Assembly (NCBI RefSeq): GCF_020329485.1
Contig: NZ_JAGKJI010000001.1
Location: 496,001-560,000, forward strand
Origin: Bradyrhizobium cenepequi
GTDB taxonomy: Bacteria; Pseudomonadota; Alphaproteobacteria; Rhizobiales; Xanthobacteraceae
DNA length: 64,000 nt
Reading direction: 5' to 3'
The number at the start of each line of letters is the position of its first letter. Within the stretch, counting starts at the first letter, position 1. The notes under the pieces were generated by a model. It did no database searches. It was not told where the DNA came from and saw only the letters and a program-made list of their open reading frames with translations. Made by a program: the position numbers and the translations under genes. Below are positions 28,247 to 38,579 of this stretch, piece by piece.

Positions 28247-29356
28247 CTATACCACCACGCTTAGCCGCTTCGCCGCCCGCGTGATGCCGGTGTACAGCCA
28301 TCGCGCGCGGCTGTCCTGGAACGCAAAGCTTTCGTCGAACAGCACGACGTCATCCCATTGTGAGCCCTGCGACTTGTGCACGGTGAGCACGTAGCCGTAG
28401 TCGAATTCGTCATAGGGCTTGCGCTGTTCCCACGGGATGGTCTCGATGGCGCCGCCGAAACATTCGCCGCGCACGGAGACTTTCGTGACCTTGTGGCCGA
28501 GATCCTCGTCCGGCATCACGCGCATGGTGATGATCTTGGATTTCGATTGCGCGCGCGCCTTCACCCGCCACAGGCCGCCATTGAACAGGCCTTTCTTGCG
28601 GTTGTTGCGCAGGCAGACCAGCTTGTCGCCGGCAACGGGCAAGGGATCCTCGATGTTCTGCCGCTGCCGCATCCGCATGTTGTAGGCGCGGCGGGTGTTG
28701 TTGCGGCCGACCAGCACCTGGTCGGCGTTCATGACGCGCTCCGGATCGAGCTCGTTGCGCGGCACCACCTCGCTCTCGCCATGGCGGCCGATCTCGAGCT
28801 CGCGCCCTTCGCGAATGTCCATCGACATCCGCACGATCGGATCGTCCTGCGCCTGGCGATGCACCTCCGTCAGCATCGCGTCCGGCTCGGCATTGGTGAA
28901 GAAGCCGGCGCCCTGGATCGGCGGAAGCTGCGCGGGATCGCCGAGCACCAGCAGCGGACAGTCGAACGACATCAGGTCGCGCCCGAGCTCGGCGTCCACC
29001 ATCGAGCATTCGTCGATCACGATCAGCTTGGCTTTGGAGGCGGGCGCATCGTCCCATAATTCAAATGTCGGCTGCTCGACGCCGGATTCACGGGCGCGGT
29101 AGATCAAGGAATGGATCGTGGAGGCGTTCTCGCAACCCTTGTTGCGCATCACCAGCGCCGCCTTGCCGGTGAACGCCGCGAATTTCACCTCGCCGTCAAC
29201 GCCCTCGGCGATATGCCGCGCCAGCGTGGTCTTGCCGGTGCCGGCATAGCCGAACAGGCGGAAGATCGGCGGCGTGCCGTTCCTGCCGGGTTTTGCCTTG
29301 AGCCAGTCGGCAACGGCTTGCAGCGCGGAATCCTGATGCGGCGTAAAGGTGGTCAT
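28247..29356 (-). CDS. RecD-like ATP-dependent DNA helicase
   Basis: A 369-residue superfamily 1 helicase. Walker A is FGYAGTGKTTLARHI (near residue 35), Walker B LIVIDECSMVD near 112, the GDPAQLPPI motif III near 141, and the C-terminal motif DYGYVLTVHKSQGSQWDDVV near 316 with YTGITRAAKRLSVVV at the end. This is the UvrD_C_2 / RecD2 arrangement, without the long N-terminal domain of RecD2. It unwinds DNA; the pathway is unknown. Start ATG 29356 follows the phased ribosome-binding-like sequence; ORF extension to 29416 is unlikely. Upstream of napC. Confidence 0.85.
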   Translation of the reverse strand: MTTFTPHQDSALQAVADWLKAKPGRNGTPPIFRLFGYAGTGKTTLARHIAEGVDGEVKFAAFTGKAALVMRNKGCENASTIHSLIYRARESGVEQPTFELWDDAPASKAKLIVIDECSMVDAELGRDLMSFDCPLLVLGDPAQLPPIQGAGFFTNAEPDAMLTEVHRQAQDDPIVRMSMDIREGRELEIGRHGESEVVPRNELDPERVMNADQVLVGRNNTRRAYNMRMRQRQNIEDPLPVAGDKLVCLRNNRKKGLFNGGLWRVKARAQSKSKIITMRVMPDEDLGHKVTKVSVRGECFGGAIETIPWEQRKPYDEFDYGYVLTVHKSQGSQWDDVVLFDESFAFQDSRARWLYTGITRAAKRLSVVV

Positions 29357-29459
29357 GGGTCTCGGCTGGGGGAGCAGGCAGATACCTGCCGCGACTCGGC
29401 CCCTCAACCTACTCATTCACGCTGCCGGCGCAAGGTGCCGGCCACCGAAGGTGCCAGAC

Positions 29460-30098
29460 CTATTGCCAGCCGGGAACGCCGCGCATATCAGGCAGATGGT
29501 GCGCGATGCCCTTGTGGCAGTCGATGCAGGTCTTCTCGCCCGTGAACAGGAAGCGCTGATGCGCGACGCTCGCCCGCGGCGACTGCTTGGTGATGTCCAT
29601 CGATTGCGCGCTGTGGCAGTTGCGGCATTCGAGCGAATCATTGGCCTTGAACCGCGCCCATTCATGCAGCGCGAGCTCGAGCCGGTTATCGATAAACTTG
29701 TCGCGGGTGTCGATGCTGCCGAAGATATGCCCCCAGACTTCCTTGGAGGCCTGCATCTTGCGGGCGATCTTGTCAGTCCAGTTGTGCGGGACGTGGCAGT
29801 CCGGGCAGGTCGCGCGCACGCCGGAGCGGTTGGTGAAGTGGATGGTGGACTTCAGTTCGGCAAAGACGTTGTCGCGCATCTCGTGACAGCCAGTGCAGAA
29901 CTTTTCGGTATTGGTCAGTTCCAGTGCGGTGTTGAAGCCGCCCCAGAAGATCACGCCGGCGACAAAGCCTGCGAGCACCAGCACGCCGAGCCCGAACACC
30001 GAGCTCGGCCGGATCAGCACATCCCATAGCTCGAGGGCAAAACGCCACGCGCGCGTGAACCAGCCTTTGCCTGGCGGCGCTTTGTCGACGTCGCTCAT
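29460..30098 (-). CDS. napC: NapC tetraheme quinol dehydrogenase
   Basis: A 212-residue membrane-anchored c-type cytochrome of the NapC/NirT family. One N-terminal transmembrane anchor ([19 protein letters not shown]) precedes four CxxCH heme sites: CTGCH, CPDCH, CRNCH and CIDCH. It oxidises membrane quinol and passes electrons to the periplasmic NapAB nitrate reductase. Its start overlaps the napB stop by 4 bases. Last gene of napEDABC. Confidence 0.96.
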   Translation of the reverse strand: MSDVDKAPPGKGWFTRAWRFALELWDVLIRPSSVFGLGVLVLAGFVAGVIFWGGFNTALELTNTEKFCTGCHEMRDNVFAELKSTIHFTNRSGVRATCPDCHVPHNWTDKIARKMQASKEVWGHIFGSIDTRDKFIDNRLELALHEWARFKANDSLECRNCHSAQSMDITKQSPRASVAHQRFLFTGEKTCIDCHKGIAHHLPDMRGVPGWQ

Positions 30099-30565
30099 CG
30101 ATGCCCACCCGGTGCTGCGCGATTCAGGATGCTGTCGATGTCGACGAAATCATTGGTCACCGGCGGCGTCGTGACGTTCTGCGGAACGTGACATTCCGTG
30201 CAGAAGTAGCGGCGCGGCGACACCGAGGCCAGGAACTGGCCGTCGCGGTCCATGAAATGGGTGATGCTCACCATCGGTGCTTGCGATTCGCCGGTGCGGG
30301 CGCGGGCGTGGCAGGACAGGCATTTGTTGCCGTTCATGTCGACCTGATAGCCGTCGATCGAATGCGGGATCACCGGCGGCTGCTCCGGATAGTTGCGGAT
30401 CTCCCTTTCCGCGGTGTTGCGCATCGGTGTCATTGGCGGGGCCGGGCCCTCCTCGTTGAGCGGAGCGGGACCACGCAAGCTGGACTTGACGCCTTGCGCG
30501 AGCAGCGAACTCGAAGCGGCAATGAGCGCGATGGCGAGAACGACGATAGCGGACTTTCCAATCAT
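30095..30565 (-). CDS. napB: NapB diheme cytochrome subunit
   Basis: A 156-residue periplasmic subunit of nitrate reductase. A signal peptide ([19 protein letters not shown], then LLAQG) is followed by two heme-binding sites, CLSCH near residue 83 and CTECH near 122, as in NapB. It takes electrons from NapC and gives them to NapA. Start ATG 30565 overlaps the napA stop (ATGA), so translation of A and B is coupled; a longer frame to 30598 is less likely. Confidence 0.95.
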   Translation of the reverse strand: MIGKSAIVVLAIALIAASSSLLAQGVKSSLRGPAPLNEEGPAPPMTPMRNTAEREIRNYPEQPPVIPHSIDGYQVDMNGNKCLSCHARARTGESQAPMVSITHFMDRDGQFLASVSPRRYFCTECHVPQNVTTPPVTNDFVDIDSILNRAAPGGHR

Positions 30566-33075
30566 GTCGTCGTCACCCTCTCGATGCGCACGGCGCATTT
30601 CTTGTAGTCGGTCTGCAGCGACAGCGGATCGGTCGCGTCCAGCGTCACCTTGTTGATGAGCTTCGATTCATCGAACCAGGGCACGAACACCAGGCCGCGC
30701 GGCGGCTTATCGCGGCCGCGCGTCTCCAATCGGACGCGGATGAAACCGCGGCGGGATTCCACCTTCACCTCATCGCCGCGGCGCAGCTTCAATTCGGCGG
30801 CATCGTCAGGGTGCATGAAGCAGACGGCTTCGGGGAAAGCTCGGTAGAGTTCGGGGACGCGGCGGGTCATGGTGCCGGAGTGCCAATGCTCCAGCACACG
30901 GCCGGTCGATAGCCAGAACGGAAAGTCCTTGTCAGGCGATTCCGCCGGCGGCTCGTAGGGCAGCGCGAAGATGCGCGCCTTGCCGTCCGGGAAGCCGTAG
31001 AACTGCACGCCCATGCCCTGCTGGACGTAGGGGTCGAGCCCTTCGCGGAATCGCCAGCGGGTCTCCTGGCCGTTGACGACAGGCCAGCGCAAGCCGCGCA
31101 CCTGATGATAGGTGTCGTACGGCGCGAGGTCATGGCCATGGCCGCGGCCGAACGAGGCGTATTCCTCGAACAGTCCCTTCTGGACATAGAAGCCGAAGGC
31201 CTTGGCCTCGTCATTGACATAGCCGGCCTCGATGTCATCAATCGGGAACTGGTCGACTTGGCCGTTGCGGTAAAGCACGTCGAACAGTGTCTTGCCGCGG
31301 TACTCCGGCTTCTTCGCGATCAGTTCTTCCGGCCAGACTTCCTCGACCTTGAAGCGCTTGGAGAACTCCATCAGCTGCCAGAGGTCGGAGCGCGCCTCGC
31401 CCGGCGCCGACACCAACTGGTGCCAGGTATGGGTGCGCCGTTCGGCGTTGCCATAGGCGCCTTCCTTCTCGACCCACATCGCCGCCGGCAGGATGAGGTC
31501 GGCGGCGAGCGCCGTCACGGTCGGATAGGCGTCCGACACCACGATGAAATTATCGGGGTTGCGATAGCCGGGATAGGTCTCCTCGTTGCCGTTGGCGGCC
31601 GCCTGCAGGTTGTTGTTGACCTGGATCCAGTAGGCGTTGAGCAGCCCGTCCTTCAGCATCCGGTTCTGCTGCACGGCGTGATAGCCGGGCTTGTCGGGAA
31701 TGGTGCCTTCCGGAAGCTTCCAGATGTGCTCCGCCTTCTCGCGATGCTCCTTGTTGGTCACGACCATGTCGGCCGGCAGGCGGTGCGAGAAAGTGCCGAC
31801 CTCGCGCGCGGTGCCGCAGGCCGATGGCTGTCCGGTCAGCGAGAACGGGCTGTTGCCGGGCTCGGAGATTTTTCCGGTGAGGAGGTGGATGTTGTAGACG
31901 AGGTTGTTGCACCAGACGCCGCGGGTGTGCTGGTTGAAGCCCATGGTCCAGAAGCTCGTGACCTTGACCTTCGGATCCGCATAGAGTTCGGCGAGCGCCT
32001 CCAGCCGGTTCAGCGGGACGCCGGCCATCTCGGCCGCCTTCTCCAGCGTGTAGTCGGAGAGGAATTTGACGTAATCGTCATAGCTTATGTCCTGCGCATC
32101 GCCTGCCTTGGCGCGGCCGGTCGCCTTCTTCTCCAGCGGATGCTCGGGCCGCAGGCCGTAGCCGATATCGGTCTGGCCGCGCTTGAACAGCGTGTGCTTG
32201 TTGACGAAATCCTTGTTGACCCGTCCGGTCTTGACGATGTGGTTGGCGATCGCGTTGAGCAGATAGAGATCGGTCTGCGGCTTGAACACCAGTCCGATGT
32301 CGGCGAGGTCGAACGAGCGGTGCTCGAAGGTGGAAAGCACGGCGACGCGCACATGCGGCGCTGAGAGGCGGCGGTCGGCGACCCGGGTCCACAGGATCGG
32401 GTGCATCTCCGCCATGTTCGAGCCCCACAGCACGAACGCATCGGCCGCCTCGATGTCGTCATAGCAGCCCATCGGCTCGTCGATACCGAACGTGCGCATG
32501 AAGCCGACGGCGGCGGAGGCCATGCAATGGCGTGCGTTGGGATCGATGTTGTTGGACCGGAAGCCGGCCTTGAACAGCTTCGATGCCGCGTAGCCTTCAA
32601 AGATCGTCCACTGTCCGGAGCCGAACATGCCGATGCCGCTCGGTCCGCGCTTCTTCAGCGCAGCCTTGAACTTCTCCGCCATCACGTCGAAGGCCTCGTC
32701 CCACGAGACTTCGGTGAAGTCGCCGTTCTTGTCGTACTTGCCGCTCGTCTTGCGCAGCATCGGCTTGGTCAGGCGATCATGGCCGTACATGATCTTGGAG
32801 AGGAAATAGCCCTTGACGCAATTCAGGCCACGGTTGACCTCCGACTTGATGTCGCCATGGGTGGCGACGACGCGGTTGTCCTTGGTTGCGACCATCACGC
32901 TGCAGCCGGTGCCGCAGAAGCGGCAGGGCGCCTTGTCCCACCTGAGTTCGCTCTCGGCACGCTCGGTGACGAGGTTGGCGGCGCCTGCTGCCACGGGCAT
33001 GCCTGCGGCGAGCGCGGCCATCGCGGCGGCTTCCAGTTTCAGGACCTGGCGGCGATCCAGCTTGGGGGCAGTCAT
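30562..33075 (-). CDS. napA: periplasmic nitrate reductase catalytic subunit
   Basis: An 837-residue molybdenum enzyme (bis-MGD) that reduces nitrate to nitrite in the periplasm. A twin-arginine signal is present ([20 protein letters not shown]). The [4Fe-4S] ligands are in [11 protein letters not shown] with a fourth Cys in [10 protein letters not shown]. The Mo-ligating Cys is expected in [12 protein letters not shown] (near residue 150). The C-terminal molydopterin dinucleotide domain begins near 700. Start ATG 33075 has GGAAGG at about 9 bases. The 44-base gap to napD contains a short spacer. Confidence 0.97.
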   Translation of the reverse strand: MTAPKLDRRQVLKLEAAAMAALAAGMPVAAGAANLVTERAESELRWDKAPCRFCGTGCSVMVATKDNRVVATHGDIKSEVNRGLNCVKGYFLSKIMYGHDRLTKPMLRKTSGKYDKNGDFTEVSWDEAFDVMAEKFKAALKKRGPSGIGMFGSGQWTIFEGYAASKLFKAGFRSNNIDPNARHCMASAAVGFMRTFGIDEPMGCYDDIEAADAFVLWGSNMAEMHPILWTRVADRRLSAPHVRVAVLSTFEHRSFDLADIGLVFKPQTDLYLLNAIANHIVKTGRVNKDFVNKHTLFKRGQTDIGYGLRPEHPLEKKATGRAKAGDAQDISYDDYVKFLSDYTLEKAAEMAGVPLNRLEALAELYADPKVKVTSFWTMGFNQHTRGVWCNNLVYNIHLLTGKISEPGNSPFSLTGQPSACGTAREVGTFSHRLPADMVVTNKEHREKAEHIWKLPEGTIPDKPGYHAVQQNRMLKDGLLNAYWIQVNNNLQAAANGNEETYPGYRNPDNFIVVSDAYPTVTALAADLILPAAMWVEKEGAYGNAERRTHTWHQLVSAPGEARSDLWQLMEFSKRFKVEEVWPEELIAKKPEYRGKTLFDVLYRNGQVDQFPIDDIEAGYVNDEAKAFGFYVQKGLFEEYASFGRGHGHDLAPYDTYHQVRGLRWPVVNGQETRWRFREGLDPYVQQGMGVQFYGFPDGKARIFALPYEPPAESPDKDFPFWLSTGRVLEHWHSGTMTRRVPELYRAFPEAVCFMHPDDAAELKLRRGDEVKVESRRGFIRVRLETRGRDKPPRGLVFVPWFDESKLINKVTLDATDPLSLQTDYKKCAVRIERVTTT

Positions 33076-33119
33076 GGTGTTTCCTTCCCTTTGGTTGAGG
33101 GGCCTTCGATCACGCGACA

Positions 33120-33446
33120 TCAGGCAGCGCCCGGATCGACGGCGTGGAACACGAGCGAGGCGGAATAGACGTTGGGCAGCGCGGAAATCGTGTTGAGGGT
33201 CGCGCCGAGCGAGCTCGCATCAGGCGCATCGACGACGACCACGAGCTTTCCCTTCTCATCGCGACCGTAAATCTCACAGCCGCGCAGTGCTATGATCGCA
33301 GCCTCAAGGGCATCGAGCCGGTCAGGCCGTGCCTGCACCAGGATGCTGGCGATCTCGCCGCCCGGCGGCGGCACGACAGGCTCGGCTTGCAGCACGCGGC
33401 CCGTGATGAGCGCCCGGCGATCGATGGCAGTCTGAGCTCTGATCAT
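33120..33446 (-). CDS. napD: NapD chaperone
   Basis: A 108-residue ferredoxin-fold chaperone that binds the twin-arginine signal of NapA and delays its export until cofactor insertion. Features are [20 protein letters not shown] and [20 protein letters not shown], with [20 protein letters not shown] at the end. The start at ATG 33446 is chosen over the frame open to 33521. Second gene of the operon. Confidence 0.93.
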   Translation of the reverse strand: MIRAQTAIDRRALITGRVLQAEPVVPPPGGEIASILVQARPDRLDALEAAIIALRGCEIYGRDEKGKLVVVVDAPDASSLGATLNTISALPNVYSASLVFHAVDPGAA

Positions 33447-33469
33447 GGCGTGTGTTCCTTGTCGGCTAA

Positions 33470-33655
33470 TCAATGTGGCGGGGGAGGGCCCGGCGGGCCC
33501 GCGATCAGCTGATAGATCCACACGGCAAGGCCGTAGCTGCCCACCGTGGCCACGGCCAAAGCGGGCATCACGACTGCCGTAAGAAAAAGAAATGCGAAGA
33601 TCTCCATGCGCCTACGGCGCGGCCTCGCGCTCGCATCGTCGCTGGTTGCCGACAT
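33470..33655 (-). CDS. napE: NapE small membrane protein
   Basis: A 61-residue protein with one membrane segment (FAFLFLTAVVMPALAVATVG then SYGLAVWIYQ), a charged Arg-rich N-terminus (ARPRRRRMEI) and a Pro-rich tail. Position as first gene of napEDABC and length fit NapE, whose precise role is unknown. A FixK/FNR box lies about 85 bases upstream of the start. Confidence 0.9.
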   Translation of the reverse strand: MSATSDDASARPRRRRMEIFAFLFLTAVVMPALAVATVGSYGLAVWIYQLIAGPPGPPPPH

Positions 33656-33739
33656 ACGTCGTCTCGCTTCAATTCAGATATTGTGTGGGGGAAGGCTTCG
33701 TTGCCTTCCGTAAAACTAACGACACGGGACATTTTAGCA

Positions 33740-33753
33740 CTGATCCAAATCAA
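33740..33753 (-). promoter_or_regulatory. FNR/FixK2-type box upstream of napE
   Basis: On the minus strand TTGATTTGGATCAG matches TTGAT-N4-ATCAA at all but the last base. It lies 85-98 bases upstream of napE. In Bradyrhizobium diazoefficiens napEDABC is activated by FixK2 through such a box, so oxygen-limited induction is likely. Confidence 0.8.
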
Positions 33754-33923
33754 TGCGTGCCAAAATTGCATCGGTGGCGCAGTGGATTCGGCGGCGCGCC
33801 GCTGGAAGGGTTACTGTTTGGTTGCGGAGCGCATCTTCCGTCACCCGGAATTGGTGGAGGCTGGACTTCGTCCGCCCCGGCAATAGACTGCAGCAAACAA
33901 ACAAGAACTATGGGAGCGACGCC

Positions 33924-35135
33924 ATGAAATTCGGCATCTTCTACGAGCTGCAACTGCCGCGTCCATGGAACGAGGGCGACGAACTCAAGCTCTACCAGGA
34001 CGCGTTGACGCAGCTCGAGACCGCCGACCGGCTCGGCTACGACTATGCCTGGGTCGTGGAACATCACTTCCTCGAGGAATACTCGCACTCGCCTGCACCG
34101 GAGTCGTTCCTGGCTGCAGCAAGCCAGCGCACCCGCAACATCCGGCTCGGTCACGGCATCCTGCAGCTCACGACCAATCATCCCGCGCGGGTCGCCGAGC
34201 GCGTCGCAGTGCTCGATCTCCTCTCCAACGGCCGTTGCGAATTCGGCATGGGCGAGAGCGCCTCGATCACCGAACTGACGCCGTTCGGCCGCGACATGGA
34301 GACCAAACGCGAGGTGTTCGAAGAGGCGGTTACCGCGATCTTCCCGATGTTCACCAAGGTCGGCACCGAGCATCACGGCAAATATTTCGACATCCCCTTG
34401 CGCAATGTGGTGCCCAAGCCGGTGCAGAAGCCGCATCCGCCGCTCTGGATGGCGTGCTCGCAATTGCCGACCATCGAGCGTGCCGGGCAGCATGGCTTCG
34501 GCGCGCTCGGTTTTCAGTTCGTCAGCGCGGACGCGGCGCACGCCTGGGTGCATGCTTATTACAATGCGATCACGAAGCGGCTGAAGAAGCTCGCCGACTA
34601 CCAGATCAATCCGAACATGGCGCTGGTATCGTTCTTCATGTGCGCCAAGACGGACGAGGAAGCACGCGCCCGCGCCGACGGCGCCACCTTCTTCCAGTTC
34701 GCGCTGCGTTATTATGGTGCCTCGCAGAATCGGCAGCGGCCGGCGCCGGGCACCGTCAACATGTGGGACGAGTACAACAGGTGGAAGCGCGACAATCCGG
34801 AAGCGCAGGAGGCTGCATTGCGCGGCGGCCTGATCGGCTCGCCTGACACCATCCGGAAAAAACTGCGCCGTTTCCGCACCTCCCATATCGACCAGGTGAT
34901 CCTGCTGAATCAAGCCGGCAAGAACACGCATGAACACATCTGCGAGTCGCTGGAACTGTTCGCCAAGGAAGTGATGCCGGAATTCGAGCACGATCCCGAG
35001 CACGATGCGTGGAAGCAGGGCGTAATGAGCGGCGAGATCAAGCTCGAGGAAATCGACACTGAAGCGTTCAGGGATCGCTATGGAAAACTGTCGATTAACC
35101 CTGGCGGGGCGCCGAAGGCCGTGGCAACCGGCTGA
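33924..35135 (+). CDS. LLM-class flavin-dependent monooxygenase
   Basis: A 403-residue bacterial-luciferase-like protein. The beginning MKFGIFYELQLPRPWNEG, DRLGYDYAWVVEHHFLEEYS (residues 38-57) and RIRLGHGILQLT-like TRNIRLGHGI define the (beta/alpha)8 family. It uses reduced FMN and O2 for oxygenation of an unknown organic substrate. It precedes the ssu genes by 340 bases and could belong to the same sulfur-source programme, but sequence alone does not show it. Start ATG 33924 follows GGGAGCG at 6 bases. Divergent from napE, with the FixK box between. Confidence 0.87.
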   Translation: MKFGIFYELQLPRPWNEGDELKLYQDALTQLETADRLGYDYAWVVEHHFLEEYSHSPAPESFLAAASQRTRNIRLGHGILQLTTNHPARVAERVAVLDLLSNGRCEFGMGESASITELTPFGRDMETKREVFEEAVTAIFPMFTKVGTEHHGKYFDIPLRNVVPKPVQKPHPPLWMACSQLPTIERAGQHGFGALGFQFVSADAAHAWVHAYYNAITKRLKKLADYQINPNMALVSFFMCAKTDEEARARADGATFFQFALRYYGASQNRQRPAPGTVNMWDEYNRWKRDNPEAQEAALRGGLIGSPDTIRKKLRRFRTSHIDQVILLNQAGKNTHEHICESLELFAKEVMPEFEHDPEHDAWKQGVMSGEIKLEEIDTEAFRDRYGKLSINPGGAPKAVATG

Positions 35136-35160
35136 CGAATTTGTGGGCAGCACCACATCC

Positions 35161-35270
35161 AGCGTCATGCCCGCGAAGGCGGGCATCCAGTACTCCGCGG
35201 CGTCTCGGCTCACGCTCCGGCGGCGTGGTTACCGGATCGTCCGCTTCCGCGGACGATGACAGCGGAGAGC
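35161..35270. repeat. intergenic repeat with CGTCATGCCCGCGAAGGCGG
   Basis: A palindromic module ATGCCCGCGAAGGCGGGCAT plus a second GGATCGTCCGCTTCCGCGGACGAT hairpin (in part) lies in the 342-base gap before ssuA. Both are typical dispersed intergenic elements; no gene is apparent in the gap. Confidence 0.75.
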
Positions 35271-35477
35271 TGCTGCTCGCATCCCAATTTCGTGAAGAAA
35301 AGATTTCGCTACGCACAATCCGCGGTTTGAAAGAAACGGCACGCGCATCGCCCGCGTGACAGTGCGGGCATCGCTATTTTTTTGGACCGCTCGACAGCTT
35401 CATTCGCGAGCCCCATCATCCTGACGTCGCATGACCGCACGCGTTGATACGCGCTTGATCGTCAGGAGAATTTTGTG

Positions 35478-36428
35478 ATGAAGCGTCGCGAGTTCCTCAA
35501 ACTGTCGCTTGGCTCTGCAGCGGTCGCCGCGCTGCCCTTGCGCGCGCGAGCCGAAGCGGCGGTGAAGGAAATTCGGATCGGCTACCAGAAGACCGGCGTG
35601 CTGGTTATCGCGCGGCAGCGCGCAGCCTTGGAAAGTCATTTCAAGCCGGCCGGCATCGACGTGAAGTGGGTCGAATTCTCGTCCGGCCCGCCGATGATGG
35701 AAGCGATGAATGTCGGCAGCGTCGATTACGGTGCAGTCGGCGATTCCCCGCCGGTGTTTGCGCAGGCCGCGGGCGCGGCGATCGTTTACGCGGCCGGCCA
35801 GCCGATCACCAACGGCCAGGGGATATTGGTGCCGCGGAATTCGGCGATCCGCACGATTGCCGATCTCAAGGGCAAGCGTATCGGCTTCACCAAAGGTTCC
35901 AGCTCGCACAACATCGTGGTGCAGACGCTGGAAAAGGCGGGGCTTACCTACAACGACATCACCCCGGTCTATCTGACGCCGCCGGACGCCGGACCGGCGT
36001 TTGCCAATGGCAGTATCGATGCCTGGGCGATCTGGGATCCGTATTTCGCGATCGGCGAGACCAAGCAGAACGGCCGCATCCTCATCAACGCCCACGAGAT
36101 CACCAAGACCAACTCGTTCTTCATCGCTAACCGCGACTTTTCGAAAAATCACGGCCCCGTCCTGCAGCAGATCAACGACGTCATCGCGTCGACCGCGGCA
36201 TGGGCGGAAGCGCACCGCGACGAGGTGGCGAAATCGCTCAGCGCCGCCACCGGCATTCCGCTCGACATCCAGACCGTTGCCGCCAATCGGGCAGCGTTCA
36301 AGATCGGGCCGGTCACCGACGACATCGTTGCGACCCAGCAGGGCGTGGCCGACCGCTTCTTCAAGCTCGGCCTGATCCCGAGAGAGATCGCGATCCGCGA
36401 CATCGTCTGGCGCAACCCCCAGAGTTGA
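35478..36428 (+). CDS. ssuA: aliphatic sulfonate ABC transporter binding protein
   Basis: A 316-residue periplasmic substrate-binding protein. A twin-arginine-like export signal is present (MKRREFLKLSLGSAAVAAL, then PLRARAEA). Conserved SsuA/TauA segments include IRIGYQKTGVLVIARQRAAL, VDYGAVGDSPPVFAQAAG and AIRTIADLKGKRIGFTKGSS. It binds alkanesulfonates in the periplasm for the SsuBC transporter. The ATG at 35478 is used; AGGAG lies about 8 bases upstream. First gene of the ssu cluster. It uses the same binding-protein family as nitrate and taurine transporters, but the ssuD neighbour supports sulfonates. Confidence 0.9.
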   Translation: MKRREFLKLSLGSAAVAALPLRARAEAAVKEIRIGYQKTGVLVIARQRAALESHFKPAGIDVKWVEFSSGPPMMEAMNVGSVDYGAVGDSPPVFAQAAGAAIVYAAGQPITNGQGILVPRNSAIRTIADLKGKRIGFTKGSSSHNIVVQTLEKAGLTYNDITPVYLTPPDAGPAFANGSIDAWAIWDPYFAIGETKQNGRILINAHEITKTNSFFIANRDFSKNHGPVLQQINDVIASTAAWAEAHRDEVAKSLSAATGIPLDIQTVAANRAAFKIGPVTDDIVATQQGVADRFFKLGLIPREIAIRDIVWRNPQS

Positions 36429-36452
36429 GTTCATTTCCACCCAGAGGTCATC

Positions 36453-36596
36453 ATGCGACGCATCATGCAACGCTGGATCACCAGCGCGGTGCCGTCGGTC
36501 GGCATCGTCACCGCCGTGGTCGGCGCTTCCTATAGGCAGCGGCTCGGTATGGCGGCTGCTGCAAATCATGAACATTTTCCGAGGTCCGGATCGTGA
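36453..36596 (+). CDS. 47-aa peptide coupled to ssuD
   Basis: A short frame starting at ATG 36453 after AGAGG at 6 bases and ending in a TGA that overlaps the GTG start of ssuD (GTGA). It encodes [20 protein letters not shown] and then [20 protein letters not shown], i.e. a basic head, a short hydrophobic part and a polar tail. The strong ribosome binding site and translational coupling argue for translation; function is unknown. It could be a regulatory leader peptide or a small membrane-associated accessory of the sulfonate system. Confidence 0.5.
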   Translation: MRRIMQRWITSAVPSVGIVTAVVGASYRQRLGMAAAANHEHFPRSGS

Positions 36597-37759
36597 CTAA
36601 GCAACCCAACGCCAACATCCTCTGGTTTCTCCCGACCCATGGCGACGGCCGATATCTCGGCACCTCGATCGGCGGACGCGAGGTGAACTTCAACTATCTG
36701 CGCCAGATCGCGCAGGCCGCAGACCAGCTCGGCTATTACGGCGTGCTGCTACCGACCGGGCGAAGCTGCGAAGATTCCTGGGTGGTCGCTTCCGCGGTCG
36801 CGCCGCAGACCGAGCGGCTGCGCTATCTGGTGGCGGTGCGGCCCGGTCTGCAGTCGCCGAGCGTCGCCGCCCGCATGACCGCGACGCTGGACCGGTTGTC
36901 GAACGGGCGGCTTCTGATCAACGTCGTCACTGGCGGCGACCCTGTCGAGAACAAGGGCGACGGCATCTTCCTGGCGCATGACGAGCGCTACGAGGTGACG
37001 CGCGAGTTCCTCAACGTCTATAACGATCTGCTTGCCGGCAAGACCGTCAACGTCGAAGGCAAGCACATCCGCATCGAGGACGGCCGGCTCTTGTTCCAGC
37101 CGGTGCAGTCGCCGCGGCCGCCGCTCTATTTCGGCGGCTCGTCGGATGCCGGCATCGACGTCGCGGTCGATACCGTCGACAAGTATCTCACCTGGGGCGA
37201 GCCGCCGGCACAGGTTGCGGAGAAGATCGCGCGCGTGAAGGCGGTCGCCGACAAGCGCGGCCGCAAGATCTCCTTTGGTATCCGGTTGCACGTGATCGTG
37301 CGCGAGACCAATGCGGAAGCCTGGAAGGCCGCCGACGAATTGATCCAGTACGTCACCGACGACACGGTGACGGCGGCGCAAAAGATCTTCTCGCGCATGG
37401 ATTCGGTCGGCCAGCAGCGCATGGCGGAGCTCCATGGCGGCCGCCGCGACAAGCTCGAGATCAGCCCGAACCTCTGGGCCGGCGTTGGCCTCGTGCGTGG
37501 CGGCGCGGGCACCGCGCTGGTCGGCGATCCCGAGACGGTCGCGGCGCGGATCAAGGAGTATCAGCGTCTCGGCATCGATACCTTAATCATGTCGGGCTAC
37601 CCGCATCTCGAAGAAGCCTATCGTTTCGCCGAACTGGTGTTCCCGCTGCTCTCTCTGGAGCAGGGCGACAACGTGCCGCCGATCCGCGTCAACACCGGGC
37701 CGTTCGGCGAGACCATCGGCAACGACTATCGGCCGCAAAAACAGGTATCGGAATCATGA
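36593..37759 (+). CDS. ssuD: FMNH2-dependent alkanesulfonate monooxygenase
   Basis: A 388-residue monooxygenase of the luciferase family that converts alkanesulfonate, O2 and FMNH2 to aldehyde and sulfite. N-terminal [20 protein letters not shown], then [20 protein letters not shown] and [20 protein letters not shown] are typical of Ssu[17 protein letters not shown] [20 protein letters not shown] closes the barrel. GTG start at 36593 overlaps the upstream small ORF. It sits between ssuA and ssuC and needs the flavin reductase encoded at 39436. Confidence 0.94.
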   Translation: MTKQPNANILWFLPTHGDGRYLGTSIGGREVNFNYLRQIAQAADQLGYYGVLLPTGRSCEDSWVVASAVAPQTERLRYLVAVRPGLQSPSVAARMTATLDRLSNGRLLINVVTGGDPVENKGDGIFLAHDERYEVTREFLNVYNDLLAGKTVNVEGKHIRIEDGRLLFQPVQSPRPPLYFGGSSDAGIDVAVDTVDKYLTWGEPPAQVAEKIARVKAVADKRGRKISFGIRLHVIVRETNAEAWKAADELIQYVTDDTVTAAQKIFSRMDSVGQQRMAELHGGRRDKLEISPNLWAGVGLVRGGAGTALVGDPETVAARIKEYQRLGIDTLIMSGYPHLEEAYRFAELVFPLLSLEQGDNVPPIRVNTGPFGETIGNDYRPQKQVSES

Positions 37760-38562
37760 GCCTCATCGACAGCCTTCCGCGCGTCCGCGCGCCCAGATTG
37801 CCGCGGGCGGACGGCCTGATCCCCTGGATCGTGCCGCTCGCCATCATCGTCATCTGGCAGCTCGCCTGTGTCACCGGCTTCGTGCCCGCGCGCGTGCTGC
37901 CGGCGCCGACTGACGTGGCGCTGGCGGGATGGAAGCTGTTGCTGTCAGGCGAACTGATCCGCAACATCTGGGTCAGCTTCTGGCGCGCCAGCATCGGCTT
38001 CTTGATCGGCGGCGGCATTGGCTTTGCCTTCGGCCTCGCCAACGGCCTGTCGCAGCTCTCGGCGAAACTGACCGACACCACGCTGCAGATGGTGCGCAAC
38101 ATCCCGCACCTGGCGCTGATCCCGCTGGTGATCCTGTGGTTCGGGATCGACGAGTCCGCCAAGCTGTTCCTGGTGGCGCTTGGCGTGTTCTTTCCGATCT
38201 ATCTCAACACTCTGCACGGCATCCGCACCGTCGATCCGCAACTGATCGAGATGGGCCGCATCTATGGCATGACCGATGGCGAATTATTTCGCCGGGTGAT
38301 CTTTCCGGGTGCGCTGCCGTCGATCTTCGTCGGCCTGCGCTTTGCGCTCGGCATCATGTGGTTGACGCTGATCGTGGCCGAGACCATCGCGGCCTCCTCC
38401 GGGCTCGGCTACATGGCGATGCAGGCGCGCGAATTCATGCTGATCGACGTGGTCGTGCTCTCGATCCTGATCTACGCGCTGCTTGGCAAGCTTGCCGACA
38501 GCGCCTCGCGCGCGCTGGAGCGGCTGACACTGTCCTGGCACCCGGCTTTCCAGAAACACTGA
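37756..38562 (+). CDS. ssuC: sulfonate ABC transporter permease
   Basis: A 268-residue inner-membrane permease. It has about six membrane segments (e.g. [55 protein letters not shown]) and the ABC coupling EAA-like loop. The ATG at 37756 overlaps the ssuD stop (ATGA), so translation is coupled. It moves sulfonates across the inner membrane with SsuB. Length and position are those of SsuC. Confidence 0.93.
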   Translation: MSLIDSLPRVRAPRLPRADGLIPWIVPLAIIVIWQLACVTGFVPARVLPAPTDVALAGWKLLLSGELIRNIWVSFWRASIGFLIGGGIGFAFGLANGLSQLSAKLTDTTLQMVRNIPHLALIPLVILWFGIDESAKLFLVALGVFFPIYLNTLHGIRTVDPQLIEMGRIYGMTDGELFRRVIFPGALPSIFVGLRFALGIMWLTLIVAETIAASSGLGYMAMQAREFMLIDVVVLSILIYALLGKLADSASRALERLTLSWHPAFQKH

Positions 38563-38579
38563 GGAACCGAGGAATAGAC

